Assembly (NCBI GenBank): GCA_022316685.1
Contig: JAKJHU010000858.1
Location: 48,609 to 112,608 of the forward strand
Direction of reading: 5' to 3'
Source of the DNA: Progne subis subis
Lineage: Eukaryota > Chordata > Aves > Passeriformes > Hirundinidae
DNA length: 64,000 nt
Shown: positions 22,557-33,500 of the stretch, in pieces
Position numbering within the stretch: position 1 is the stretch's first letter
Layout: the number at the start of each line of letters is the position of its first letter
Made by a program: the position numbers and the translations under genes
Notes under the pieces: generated by a model
Seen by the model: only the letters and a program-made list of their open reading frames with translations
Told to the model about the DNA's origin: nothing
The model's database searches: none

Positions 22557-22790
22557 TGTACTACAAGGGTTTGCATAATCATGTGATTAGAAAATATGTT
22601 ACAACAAGAAGGTTAGGAAAGTATAATGAGAATATAAATAAAACCAAAACAAACGTATAAAAGCTAGTACTGTGTGAGGAACATACAAGTGAGTTTGTGG
22701 TGGAGATATCCCCCTCACACCTAGCACTGAATAAACAAATACCTGCTCTGTATATTATAGTATGGGTTACTGATTTCTTGCGTAGTTTTT
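22557..22790 (+). mobile_element. LTR-like segment with TATA and polyadenylation signals
   Basis: ACGTATAAAAGC near 22652 and GAATAAACAAAT near 22728, about 75 bp apart, resemble the U3/R layout of an ERV LTR. Edges and target duplication were not found. Confidence 0.35.
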
Positions 22791-22829
22791 CTGGGTTTTT
22801 TGCCCATCTCATTGCCTGCAAAGTTGGAC

Positions 22830-24420
22830 ATGCCAGCAGGAATTCCCAGTTGCTGGGAGAGGCTCTTTAGTCCCTGGCTATGAAAGCTTCCTCCAGCTGA
22901 TGTGTGGAACCATGGAGATCATTCTGACAATGCAGGGACTCTTTATAATCAAGGGTCCATGGTATTCCTCTCCCTGCCCCAGCCCTGCAGAGCAGCCCAG
23001 ACCTGTCTGGCCCTGCAGCAGGAACTGGAGGCACTGGAGGTCAGGAACAGCCACTCTGTGTCTGGAATGCTCAGGACATGCTCAGCTCAGGCTGCTCGTG
23101 CAGCCCCAGGCCCAGCCCCGCTGCCCAGCACAGCAGCACAGAGTTGGCCCCGGGGCTCCTCAGGCAGCTCCTGCTGCCCCAGGGACAGGGCAGCCTCTGG
23201 CCAGGGCTCCTCTGCACAGCCACGGGCTCCTGCTCTGCTCCTGGCACATGCCAGCTGCCCACAGAGCCTTTGCCAGGGGAACATGTCTGTGCTGGCCTGA
23301 GCAGCCATTGCTGCAGCCCCTGCCCTGCTGCCCACAGCCCCGAGCTGGGGCTGCTGCTCTGCAGAGCATGGGGGCTGTGCTGCCCGGGGCCCTGGGCTGC
23401 CTCTGCTGGGCTCTGCTGCTCAGGCTGGGAGACAGAGGCAGCTGATGCTGCTCCCTGCATTGACCCCCTCCCACACAGGCTCTGCTGGGGCCATGGAGGC
23501 TGCTCAGAGGTGCCTGCCTTGTTCCAGGGCTGCTCCATGGCCTTGGGGCTGCCCTGCATCCTCCTGGGGAAGTTCCCTGAGGGTCAGAGCAGCCCGTGCC
23601 CAGACTCCTTTCCCTGTGCCTGCTGTGTCCCCTGGGGCTGCAGAGCTCTCCTGGCTCACAGCACACATTCAGTCCTTGATCTCGGGGTGAGCCCACCCTG
23701 GCCAGGCCTGCGCCCAGGGAGCTCCACTCCCTGCTGATCCCTGGCACACACTGTCCCTGCAGGTGCCCTGTGTTCTCCTGGCAGCTCCCAAGGCCCTCCA
23801 GACAAACCTTCCCCTGCCATCAGCCCTGGCACCAGCTGCAGAGCCCCAGCCAGGTTCAGCACAGACCACTCCGCATCTGATGGGCCCTGGCCACCAACAA
23901 GCAGAACCTGAGCCAGCCCTGAGTGCCCTGAAGGCCACACTGGGACCCTGATCTCATCCCACTGAGCCCTGGGAGAACAAGGAACACAAGGAGCCTCTTC
24001 AGAGTCTGTTCCTTGGGCCCGTTCCTGAGAGGGACTCTGCAGGGAGAGCAAAGCCTTCCTGCCCTGCCCTCAGGAGATCCCTTTGCTGCTGCAGCTGCTG
24101 TGCTAGTGCCCAGCTGTGTCCCAGCAGTGCCCATGGCCTGTCCCTGCCTGTGGGCACAGCACGGACATGCAGCAGCACAGTGACCAAGCTGCCAGAGCAC
24201 TCGGGCCTGACAGCCACAGCAGGGCTGGGAAGGAGAGGCTGGAGTTGGGAAGAGCAGATGTGGGAAGAGCCAGGGCCATTGTCCCTGGCTGTGCTGCTGT
24301 GCTGGGAGTCTCTTCCCTCCACCTCTGCTCACAGGCACTGCCCCTGCAGAGACAGAGAAGGGCTGAGGAAGCATCTTGGACACACAGGGCAGAGCAGGAC
24401 ACTTTATTTTACATAAATGC
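22830..24420. other. GC-rich spacer, no gene recognised
   Basis: The first 200 bp repeat the 20.4-21.1 kb sequence. The rest is CTG/CAG-rich with many open frames but no protein motif. It probably belongs to the flanks of the olfactory receptor pseudogenes. Confidence 0.35.
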
Positions 24421-24619
24421 ACAGTGATGATGGCTCCTTACTGTCTCTGCTTAACACAAGCATAGGGGATGCTGATGTAGCAATATGACTAATGGCACCG
24501 TTTTTGGAAATATATTAAAAAAAAAAAAATTAAAATACACCAAATAGAATAAGAAGAAAGACACATGGCACAGAGCAGTCTGGGCCTGGAATGAGTTTCA
24601 TTCTGAATGCTATGCTGAA

Positions 24620-24760
24620 ACAAAGAGGCACTTGATTGTTGGTCATTCTCCTCAGGGCATCCTCACGCTCCTGGTTCCTCAGGCTCTAGATGAGGGGGTT
24701 CAGTGTTGGAGGCACCAGCGAGTACAGAAGTGACAGTGTCAGATCCAGGGATGGGCACCA
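24620..24760 (-). pseudogene. Olfactory receptor fragment (TM6-TM7 end, OR14-like)
   Basis: Read on the minus strand, it matches the end of the neighbouring receptor: a SLDLTLSLLYS segment, then PPTLNPLI, a stop in place of the expected Tyr, and SLRNQE. Only the last transmembrane segment region is present, so it is a dead fragment. Confidence 0.7.
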
Positions 24761-25013
24761 GGGTGGCACAGGTGACCTTTAGGCTTTGCAGGGCCCAGGC
24801 ACAAGGGCAGTGCCCGAGTCAGGGCTGAGCTCACATCTCTGTCTGGGGCCAGCGAATATAGAGAGAATAAAAATGAGAAATGGCAAAAACAATGGCCTTT
24901 TTTGTGGACAGTGTTTAAGAACTAAAACACAGGGATATAACCCCATACCCAAACCAACAAGAACTATCAAATATAACTTTTATTAAAATCATTTGCAGAA
25001 ACTGACCAGCAGT

Positions 25014-25947
25014 TTAATGTTTCTGAAATTTTCCAATGACCAGTCTCCACACTGCAGCCTTGAGCTCCTGGTTCCTCAGGCTGTAGATGAGGGGGTTCAG
25101 GGCTGGAGACGCCACCGAGTACAGAACTGACAGTGCTAGATCCAGGGATGGGGAGGAGATGGAGGGGGGCTTCAGGTAGGAAAATGTGCCAGTGCTGAGG
25201 AACAGGGAGACCACGGCCAGGTGCGGGAGGCAGGTGGAAAAGGCTTTGTGCCGTCCCTGCTCAGAGGGGATCCTCAGCACAGCCCTGAAGATCTGCACAT
25301 AGGAGAAAACAATGAACACAAAACAACCAAATGCTAAGGAGGTAGTGAAAAAAGAAACCCCAAATTCCCTGATTTTGGAGTGTGAGCAGGAGAGCTTGAG
25401 GATATGTGGGATTTCACAGAAGAACTGGCCCAGGGCATTGCCCTGGCACTAGGGGCAGGGAAAATGTATTGGCCGTGTGCAGCAGAGCAGTGAGAAAGCC
25501 ACTGGCCCAGGCAGCTGCTGCCATGTGGGCACAAGCTCTGCTGCCCAGGAGGGTTCCGTAGTGCAGGGGTTTGCAGATGGACACGTAGCGGTCGTAGCAC
25601 ATGACAGTCAGGAGGGAATACTCTGATGAAATGAAAAACAGAAAGAGAAATACCTGTGCAGCACATGCTGAATAGGAGATGGTCCTTGTGTCCCAGAGGG
25701 AATTGTGCATGGCTTTGGGGACAGTGGTGAGGATGGAGCCCAGGTCGGTGAGGGCCAGGTTGAGCAGGAAGAAGAACATGGGCGTGTGCAGGAGGTGGCC
25801 ACAGGCTACGGCGCTGATGATGAGGCCGTTGGCCAGGAGGGCAGCCAGGGAGATGGCCAGGAAGAGGCAGAAGTGCAGGAGCTGCAGCTGCCGTGTGTGT
25901 GCCAATGGCAGCAGGAGGAAGTGGCTGATGGAGCTGCTGTTGGACAT
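25014..25947 (-). pseudogene. Olfactory receptor, OR14-like (avian-expanded clade), one frameshift
   Basis: A single-exon seven-transmembrane odorant receptor. The start is Met at 25947 (MSNSSS, with an N-glycosylation site); the stop is at 25014-25016. Hallmarks in order are LHTPMFFFLLNLAL (TM2), MCYDRYVSICKPLHYG (end of TM3), KAFSTCLPHL (TM6) and NPLIYSLRNQELKAAV (TM7). The span is 934 nt, one over a multiple of three. The frame breaks near 25445-25455 in extracellular loop 2 (around the CCTAGTGCC stretch), and the rest continues cleanly in the next frame. With only one lesion it is either a young pseudogene or a base-call error in an intact gene. Confidence 0.9.
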
Positions 25948-26089
25948 TTGCTCTCTCCAGACATTGGAACCTCTTTCAGGAGAAAAGACAATGACAGCTG
26001 AGAGGAGATTTCTCATAGAAGAGTCAAAGCCCTTTCTCACAGACCATTCCCTGACACTAAGCACTTCCCCCCTTGTCTCGATCTAGAAG

Positions 26090-27965
26090 AACTTCCTTCA
26101 TCTTGGTTGCTGGAGATTGCTGCTGGCCAATGTTCAGTGAGGAGCCAGACCTGGTCCTGCAGGACACCAGGGAGTCAGCCCTGACCCCCAGTCAGTGCAG
26201 GGGAACAGTGAGGACAGGGGCCAGTCCTGGTGTTTGAACTTGGACAAAGAATCTCCTAAGGCACAGGAGCTGCCAGGGTGAAGGGATGGGGATTGCAGGA
26301 GGTAGAACAAGAGATTCTGCTGCACCTGGGGAGAACAGAGAGTCCAGTGAGGCAGGAGGATTGTCTGAGCCTTCGTGCAGACTGAGGGGTGCTGTTCTGT
26401 CCCTCTCTCCTGTTCCCAGCTGCCCTGGATTTGCACCTTTCTGAGCTCCATTCCTGTGTTACCCTGGAAAGCCAGGAGACACTGCTGAGAGCAGAGGGAT
26501 CCCTGGCACACAAAGTGGCTCCTGCCTTTCCCAAAGTCAGGGAGAGTTGGCTCATTCCCAGCCTGCCCTGCCCAGAGCTCCCCAGGGCAGAGGGAGCTGG
26601 GACACCCCATTGCTGTGCTCAGCCTGCACAGGAGGAGCCCAAGGGCTGGGCCTGAGCCTGCAGCTGGAACTGCCATTCCCAGAGAGCCCGTCAGCAATGC
26701 CAGGAGCAGCTGGGCAAGGCAAGGAGAGAGAGAGCTGGGCCCTGAGGAAAAGCCTTTCCCTGCCCAGCCCTGCACAGCCCCTGGCAGGCAGCAGCAGTGC
26801 AGGACAGTGGCCCTCAGGCCCTGGTCAGCAGGGAATGGGCACATGGCAGGAGAGATGCCCTTCATCTCTGGAGCTGCTCTGCCGGCCCAGGAGGGGACTG
26901 AGGGACCCGAGCCCCCGGGCTGAGGGCTGTGCTGGCTGCAAGGGGACACAAGAGCTGTGCTGCTCAGGGCAGTGTGTGCCCTGCAGGGCAGGGCCGGCAG
27001 GTGCCACATCTCCCCTGCAGCAGGGCTTCCCTCAGCACTGCCTCCCTCCCTCCCTGCCCACGCCTCTGCTGCTGGAGCTGTCCCAGCCCGAGCTGTTCCT
27101 GTGGCCCCGGGCTCCTTCCCTGCCAGTGCTGCCACAGCCCAGCCTAGCCCCTGGGCCAGCTCTGCCCTGCAGCTGCTCGGGGCTGCAGGGATTAAAGAAC
27201 AGCTCCCCCAGGCCTGGGCACCATGGAAAGGGGATGCTGCATGGATCTGGAGGCTGGGGAACTGGAGGCACTTGCTTAGGGTCCCAGGAAAATTGTGTCA
27301 TGTTTTAAGAGCCTCAGCCCCTGTTCTGCCCTGCACAGATGAGTTTCCATTCCCACCAAGCTGAGCCAGGGAAAAGTGGGAGGACAGGTTCAGGAAAGCA
27401 GAGACTCAGGTAGGAAACTCCTGCCCTGAATAAGCTCATGAAAAATCCCCTCAGAAATGACCTGGGCATGAGCTGGAGCTCTGAGCAGCCCTGGCCCACA
27501 CAGCACCCTCTCCACAGCAGCAGGATGTGTCCTTACAGGAGTCACTCCTTGCACCCACAGCTCCCCTCCACCATCCATGGGAGCTCCCAGGCAGGCTGAG
27601 AGCTGCCCCTGGCAGGTGGCAGATGCCCTGGCCTGGCCAAGAGCCCTCAGGGCTGCAGGAGCTGCTCTGCACGACAGCCCTGGGCACCCCTGGCTGCAGC
27701 CCCAGCTTCAGCCCCTGCAGCCGTCCCTGGCAGCAGGAGCCGTCCTGCCCTGTCCCTCTGACGGTGCCCAGGGCTGCCCCGCTCTGGAGCACATCCTCCC
27801 CCAAAGCAGAAAGGGCAGCAGAGCCATCCTTACAGTCATGTCAGTCCTGTCCTGGGTCAGCTTGAGGAGATCCCTGCAGCCAGAGACTTACTGTGTCAGG
27901 AGTGGTGATGATTTCTCCATGAAGAAGCTCAGTATTTTCAAAAGTTATGAAGATTTATCAGTGAA
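26090..27965. other. No gene recognised upstream of the receptor
   Basis: GC-rich, CTGCC/GGCAG-rich DNA with long but motif-free open frames on both strands. It may contain the receptor's non-coding 5' exon, but no splice evidence points to one. Confidence 0.35.
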
Positions 27966-27969
27966 TATT

Positions 27970-28862
27970 CTCAGAATTATCCCTCATGTTGCTTTAGCCT
28001 CTGTCTGCTTCACTCCTGTTAGGTACCTGCAGGTAGTGCCCTCAGCCCTGCTGGGCTGGGAGAGGAGCTCAGGAGAAATGTCTTTTTGAAGCTTTTCTTG
28101 ATTGCATGAGCTGCCTCTGTGCCAGGAGTTCAGTCCAGTTCAGCAGCACAGGCACAGCACAATGACTATAATTAGTTTCTTGGGGCTTTTGATGTTTACA
28201 TCAGACTCAGTCCCTGAGAGTGTTCAAACAACTTTTCAAGAACTCCAAATGATAATGAAACACTGAAGTTTCTCCAAGTTAAATGGGTCCCATTGAGGGA
28301 CACGACTCTGAAAGTGTCCCTGGGTTCCAGTTAGAGCAGAACACTGCAGGCAGTGATGACAGGTGGGGACAAACAAGGCAAAGGTGTCTCTGATGCTCAG
28401 CAAACCTGGATGTGTTTCAGGAATGCAGAGGAACAAGGCCTGAGCCCCAGCCCCTGCCAAGGCAGATCCTGTCCCTCCCTCAGTGCTCAGGGCTCTTCCC
28501 AGGACACTGGGATGTGGGGATGTGCAATGCCAAGGGCAGCACCATGGGGCGGCCCCTGCCAGGCTGCTGAGCAGGGACAAGGAGGCAATGAGGCCCCAGG
28601 CCTGCCAGGGTCACTTGTCTCCTGCTCATGGCTCAGGCCCAGGGCCAGCAGCCATGGCCCAAGTGCTGCAGGAGTTGGCTGTGTCAGGGCCTTGCTGCTG
28701 CTGCCCATCCCTGTGCCCTCTCCAGCCCAGGCTGTCCTACGGTGTCCATGCCCTGCGCCTCTGTCCCTGCAGGCTGTCGTCATCCCCCGGCTGCCCCACC
28801 TCGCTGGCCCCTTCCTTTGCTGACAGCTCTGCATCCTGCCTGCCTCTGCCTGGCCACACAAA
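27970..28862 (+). repeat. Conserved duplicated block K, copy 1
   Basis: First of four copies (others at 32341-33170 plus, 38400-39060 minus, 60060-60880 plus). The 3' 500 bp is very similar in all four and starts near GGCAGTGATGACAGGTGGGG. The 5' 300 bp is more diverged here. All three frames are largely open in each copy and no protein motif is visible, so this looks like conserved duplicated DNA, not a gene. Confidence 0.75.
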
Positions 28863-29009
28863 GCCTTGGGCTGCTCCAGACTCCTTCTTGGGGATGTGTT
28901 GCACCACAGCCCAACCCTGGGACAGAAATTCCTTTTTATCTGTTCCCAGCCTGGGCATCCCCAGTTGCCCTTTGCATTAATTTTTTCTTTTCGGGTTTTT
29001 CTCTACTAT

Positions 29010-29850
29010 TTCAGAAGGATCCACTATCTTTGAAACCACCCTTGAATCCCACCCAGGGTTCTCCCCTGCTGTCCTCAGTCTCTCTCCACTGAGCAAAGAG
29101 CTTTAGGCCATGAACACCTGGACAAGAATCATGGTTCTTTTCTATAGGAAGGAAGCCACAGAACTCCAGAGTTTGAAGACAGATTGGAGGCACTCACTAG
29201 AGGCCAAGGCAAGGCCCAAGCTGTCTGTCCTTACAGCTTTTGTCTGAAAGGAACCCTTGGGTACATGGGGAATTCTGGAGGTGGAATTCCATTTCAGCTC
29301 TGGGTGTCTGGACCAGAATGACAGTTCTTCTCCACAGGAAGGGAAGGGCAGAGACCCAGTGTTTCTTAGACAGATGAGAGCTGGCCCTCAGGAAGCCACG
29401 GGAACCTAGACAATTCTGTCAGCTTTTTTCTGGAAGCTATCCTTGGATTAAGGAATTTTGAGGCAGATTGCCAGCTTTGGCCATACATGCCTGGACTTGA
29501 AAGATGTTTTTTCCATGGGAAGAGAAGCATGGTCCCCCAGTATTTTGAAGGCAGATGAGAGGTGGCCCCCAAGAGGCCAAGGCCAGCTAGAGCTGTCTGT
29601 CCTGGCAGGTTTCAAATTGGGAACAATCCTTGGATATAATCAAATTTGGAGGTAGTATCATAACTTTGGCCATGGGCACCTAGAGGAGAAGGACAGTTCT
29701 TTTCCACAGGAAGGAAAGCATGGAACTCTAGGGCTTCAGAGACAGATGAGGACAGCCCTCAACATGCCAAGGTCAGTTGGACCAGTCAGGCAGCCCCCAG
29801 GAGGCCAAGCCAAGCAGACCTATTCTGTGTTGGGGCCCTGCAGCATCACA
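29010..29850 (+). repeat. Tandem repeat, period about 187 bp, about 4.5 diverged units
   Basis: Recurring landmarks are GGCCATGGGCACCTGGA, CAGTTCTTTTCCA, AGACAGATGAGAG and GGCCAAGGCCAG. Spacing between matching landmarks is about 183-189 bp. The same family returns at 34610-34740, 35165-35460, 44930-45215 and 45590-46400. Confidence 0.78.
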
Positions 29851-30978
29851 ATTGTCCATTGGTTCCATGAAGCCCCGTAGTATCAGAACAGATCTTTGTT
29901 TCCATGAGGCCCAGCAATATCATAGTGATCTCCTTGGATCCACAGTGTCACAATGGCCCCTTAATCCATGAGGCCTGGCAGTGTCACAATGGTTGCCTTG
30001 GTTCTATGAGGCCCTGTGATGACACAATGGCCCCTTGGTTCCATGGGGATTCAGAGTTCCAGAATGGTCTCATTGCTCCCATGAGGTCCTGCAGTGTCAC
30101 AATGGTCTCCTGGGTTCCACAACGTCCTGCAGAGCCCCTGGATTCAATGAGGTCTCAAAGTACCATAATAGTCACCAGGATTCCATCAGGCCTTACAGTG
30201 TCACAGGGGCACCTTGGATCCCTGAGGCCCTGAAGTATGAAATGGCCCCTTGATTCCATTGGGCCCCTCACTGTTACACGAGTTCTTAGTTCCATGGAGC
30301 CCTGTAGTGTCACAATGGTCTCCTTGGTTCCATGGTGGCACAGTGTCACAATGGTCTCCTGGGTTCTACAAGGCCCCAGAGTGTCACAATGGCCCCTTGC
30401 TGCCATGAGGCCGTGCAATGTCACAATGGTCTCATTGGTTCCATGATGCGCCGTTGTGTAACAGTGGCACCCTTGGTTCCACAGAGTCAGAATGTCCCCA
30501 TGGTCTCATGGATCCCCACAGTGTCACTATGATCCCCTTGATTCCATGAGGCCCTTCTCTGCTACAATGACCCCTTGGTTCTCAAGGCCCTGCAGTGTCA
30601 CAATGGCTCCTTGGTTCCAGTGGGTCCTGAAGTGTCATAAGGATCTCCATGGTTCCGTGAGGCTCCACAATGTCACAATAGACTTTTGGTTCCATTAGCT
30701 TTCGTACTGCCAGCAACAGTCTCCTTGGTTCCACAGTGGCACAAGGTTCCCTTTGTTCCATGAGGTTCAGTGGTGTAACATGGACATCGTGATGCCATGA
30801 GGTTCTGCAGTGTCACAATGGACTCCTTGGTTCTGCAGCCCTGCTGTGTCACCATGGACCCGTAGTTCCATGAGGTTCCGTAGTGTCACCATGGTCCCTT
30901 TGGTTCCACAAGGCCTTGCTGTGCCACAATGGCCCCTTGGTTCCATGAGGTTCTGTACTGTACACAGATTCTCCTGGG
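29851..30978 (-). repeat. 38-bp minisatellite array (GTGTCACAATGG orientation)
   Basis: Nearly 30 diverged units of about 36-39 bp. In this orientation a unit reads GTGTCACAATGGTCTCC, then TTGGTTCCATGAGGCCCTGCA. From about 30180 rightward, unit-by-unit sequence is collinear with 57840-58725 and, inverted, with 40598-41450. Confidence 0.9.
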
Positions 30979-31409
30979 TGTGGGAGGACAGATTGTAAAG
31001 AGAATAGAGATAGTGCTGAAGGCAATCTCACCCCTGATAAATTGCAACTGTACTAATTCCCAAGAGTGGGAACAGCCTTGCCCTTAATAGATCCCAGCTA
31101 TGTCCAATGAGAGTGAGTGTTATAACACAGTGGGTGAGCTGGTCAAGAGTCAGATGGAGTCTGCAGGCTGTGCAGAAGGGTCAAATGGGCATATGAGGGA
31201 CAGAGAGGGTCTGGTGCTCATTCAAGGGACAGGAAAGAGTTAGCCAGTCCTGCAGGGGCAAGAGAGAAGGAACCGGAAGGCTGCGTATAGCTGCCTGTAG
31301 GTAGGCTACAGAGAGAAAAGTATAAGAGGCTTTAGTTAATAAGAGAGTGACACCTGTGTCAGTTGTGACTCCACTGTCAACTGGTGCCCCCTGTGAGGAC
31401 TGGGCAACA
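30979..31409 (+). mobile_element. ERV LTR, module copy 1
   Basis: Begins TGTGGGAGGACAG and ends GGGCAACA, about 431 bp. A TATA-like AAGTATAAGAGG (about 31318) and a decayed AATAAA region (TTAATAAGAG, about 31337) precede a short U5. It is matched by 40162-40597 (minus) and 58726-59152 (plus). No second LTR was found for any copy. Confidence 0.7.
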
Positions 31410-31414
31410 ATGAA

Positions 31415-31432
31415 TGGTGACCCTGACATGAT
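31415..31432 (+). other. Candidate tRNA-Trp primer-binding site
   Basis: TGGTGACCCTGACATGAT, five bases after the LTR end. It differs from the tRNA-Trp site used by avian alpharetroviruses at two positions, both compatible with CpG decay. The same 18 bases occur at 59158-59175 and, inverted, 40139-40156. Confidence 0.5.
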
Positions 31433-31822
31433 CCTGGCAGATGACTAGAGACCAGTGAGACAGTGAGATGGTGGAGCCCAGCTGAACTGAGCCAGGTGGA
31501 TCAAGAGCATGAAGATCAGAGCAGGTGAAGAGAGTCTGAGAGCAAAATAGGGAAACATGAGAGCCTAAAAATCCAGATGAATTGCAGCCAGGTGGACCTG
31601 AGAGCTTGAAAGCAATGTAGGCAGAACTGAAAGCCCAAGAGTCTGAATAACTTATGAGGCACCGGCCCCAATGTATGGCTGCAGTTTGTGGGATCCTGGG
31701 GCAGCACATGCCAGTGTTTACAACAGCAATGTGTAGCTAGAAGTGGCAGCAGAGCTTTGAGAAGGTGGAGTGAGAGCTGCACAAAAAAAATGTAAGACAA
31801 GCTTGGAGTGACAAACTAACAG

Positions 31823-31870
<48 letters not shown>

Positions 31871-32340
31871 TGACCGAACTCAAAGAGAAGTAACATCATG
31901 AAAATGAGTTTAGAACTGTATGAGGGAAAGTGTTGAAAAGAACTATACAAGAAGGAGAGTAACAGCAAGCAGAGATGTTGCTTCAGCCAACAAAAGAACT
32001 GAAATTGCAGAAGACAAAAGCAACAAAAACTGAGCAAGAGAATTTACTAAAGCAGCAGTGGGAGCTAGAGACAGATTAGTTTTTTTAATCAGTTCAATGT
32101 GTTTATTTGCTGGTGAAACATACATATTGTATTAAAAAGTTAAGATTCCCTAGGCAGAGATATATGTAGGCATAGGGACAAAAGCTAATATTCCATGTAA
32201 GAGAATGATGTTCTATACTGTTAAGAACAAAATTAAACCAAAATAAACAAAGAAGTGAGAGTTAAAAATTACTGAGAAAGAAACTGAAAAGGTAGTTCTG
32301 CCACTGTAAACTATCACTCTGAGTCTACATTTCAAATAAC
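31433..32340 (+). mobile_element. ERV internal remnant, module copy 1
   Basis: Leader-like DNA followed by a short coding-like stretch (GARDRLVLLISSMCLFAGE in the least damaged copy at 59.6-59.96 kb) that is broken here. No Gag, Pol or Env domain was recognised. A 44-base A tract (31823-31866) sits inside. Confidence 0.5.
31823..31866. repeat. Poly-A tract, 44 bases
   Basis: An uninterrupted A44. The matching sites in the other two module copies have only about 7-8 A (59546-59553 and inverted near 39750). Confidence 0.95.
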
Positions 32341-33170
32341 GCAGTTGTCCCACCTGAAGGAGAATTTCTCCTCAGGAGAAATGTATTTTTGAAACTTTTC
32401 TTGGTTTCCAGGAGCCCAGCCCAGCTCAGCAGCACAGATACAGCACAAAACCTTTAATGAGCCTCTCATGGATTTAGTGTTGTTTACATTCAACTTTATC
32501 CCTGAGAGTAAGTTCAAAAAACTTCTCAAGAACTCAAAGTTAAATTGAAGCATTGAAGTTTCTTCAAGTTTTAATGGGTCCCTCAGAGCAACCCAACTGA
32601 GGAAAGTTTCCCCAAGTTCCAGTTAGAGCAGAACAATGCAGGCAGTGATGACAGGTGGGGACAAACAAGGCAAAGGTGTCTCTGATGCTCAGCAAACCTG
32701 CATGTGTTTCAGGAATGCAAAGGGCCAAGGCCTGAGCCCCAGCCCCTGCCAAGGCAGATCCTGTCCCTCCCTCAGTGCTCAGGGCTCTTCCTGGGCACTG
32801 GGATGTGGGGATGTGCAATGCCAAGGGCAGCACCATGGGGCGGCCCCTGCCAGGCTGCTGAGCAGGGACAAGGAGGCAATGAGGCCCCAGGCCTGCCAGG
32901 GTCACTTGTCTCCTGCTCATGGCTCAGGCCCAGGGCCAGCAGCCATGGCCCAAGTGCTGCAGGAGTTGGCTGTGTCAGGGCCTTTCAGCTGCTGCCCATC
33001 CCTGTGCCCTCTCCAGCCCAGGCTGTCCTACGGTGTCCATGCCCTGCGCCTCTGTCCCTGCAGGCTGTCGTCATCCCCCGGCTGCCCCACCTCGCTGGCC
33101 CCTTCCTTTGCTGACAGCTCTGTGTCCTGCCTGCCTCTGCCTGGGCACACAAAGCCTTGGGCTTGATACT
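32341..33170 (+). repeat. Conserved duplicated block K, copy 2
   Basis: Follows the ERV remnant exactly as in the module copies at 38400-39060 (minus) and 60060-60880 (plus). Confidence 0.85.
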
Positions 33171-33500
33171 CAAAGGCTTCATTTCATTTTTCCCTGCCTT
33201 TGGAGTTTTAGCCCAGGAAAAAGGCGTGCAGGGCCTTCTTTCTCAGCAAGGATGGTTGAAAGACAAGATGACATCTGGCTCAAGAGTGCAGTGATGGGTA
33301 AAACAAGGACTGAATCTGGGAATTAGGCATTAGTTTTATGGAAATGGCTACATTGAAATACACATCTAGTGACTGTATATAAGCAACACACTGGTAGAAT
33401 TCCATGTCCATGTAAGGTTAGCAGTTATCCCTCACTAGACCTCCAGGTTGAATAAATTATACCCTCTTAAACAGCAAATTAATGTTAAGGAGTCTTATTC
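33171..33500 (+). other. AT-rich link between block K and the minisatellite
   Basis: It is shared with 38111-38399 (inverted) and 60881-61184. It contains TATATAAGC (33377) and GAATAAATT (33450), which may mark a decayed LTR, but no edges are visible. Confidence 0.4.

Noticed and set aside
22960..24420. Long overlapping frames as a secreted or receptor gene
   Set aside because: CTG-rich composition yields open frames in all directions. No signal peptide or cysteine pattern is consistent across frames.
28353..33170. A gene family represented by 156-176 codon frames in block K (also at 38.4 and 60.3 kb)
   Set aside because: Similarity between copies comes from recent duplication, since several frames are open at once. 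No start context, splice sites or motif are visible.
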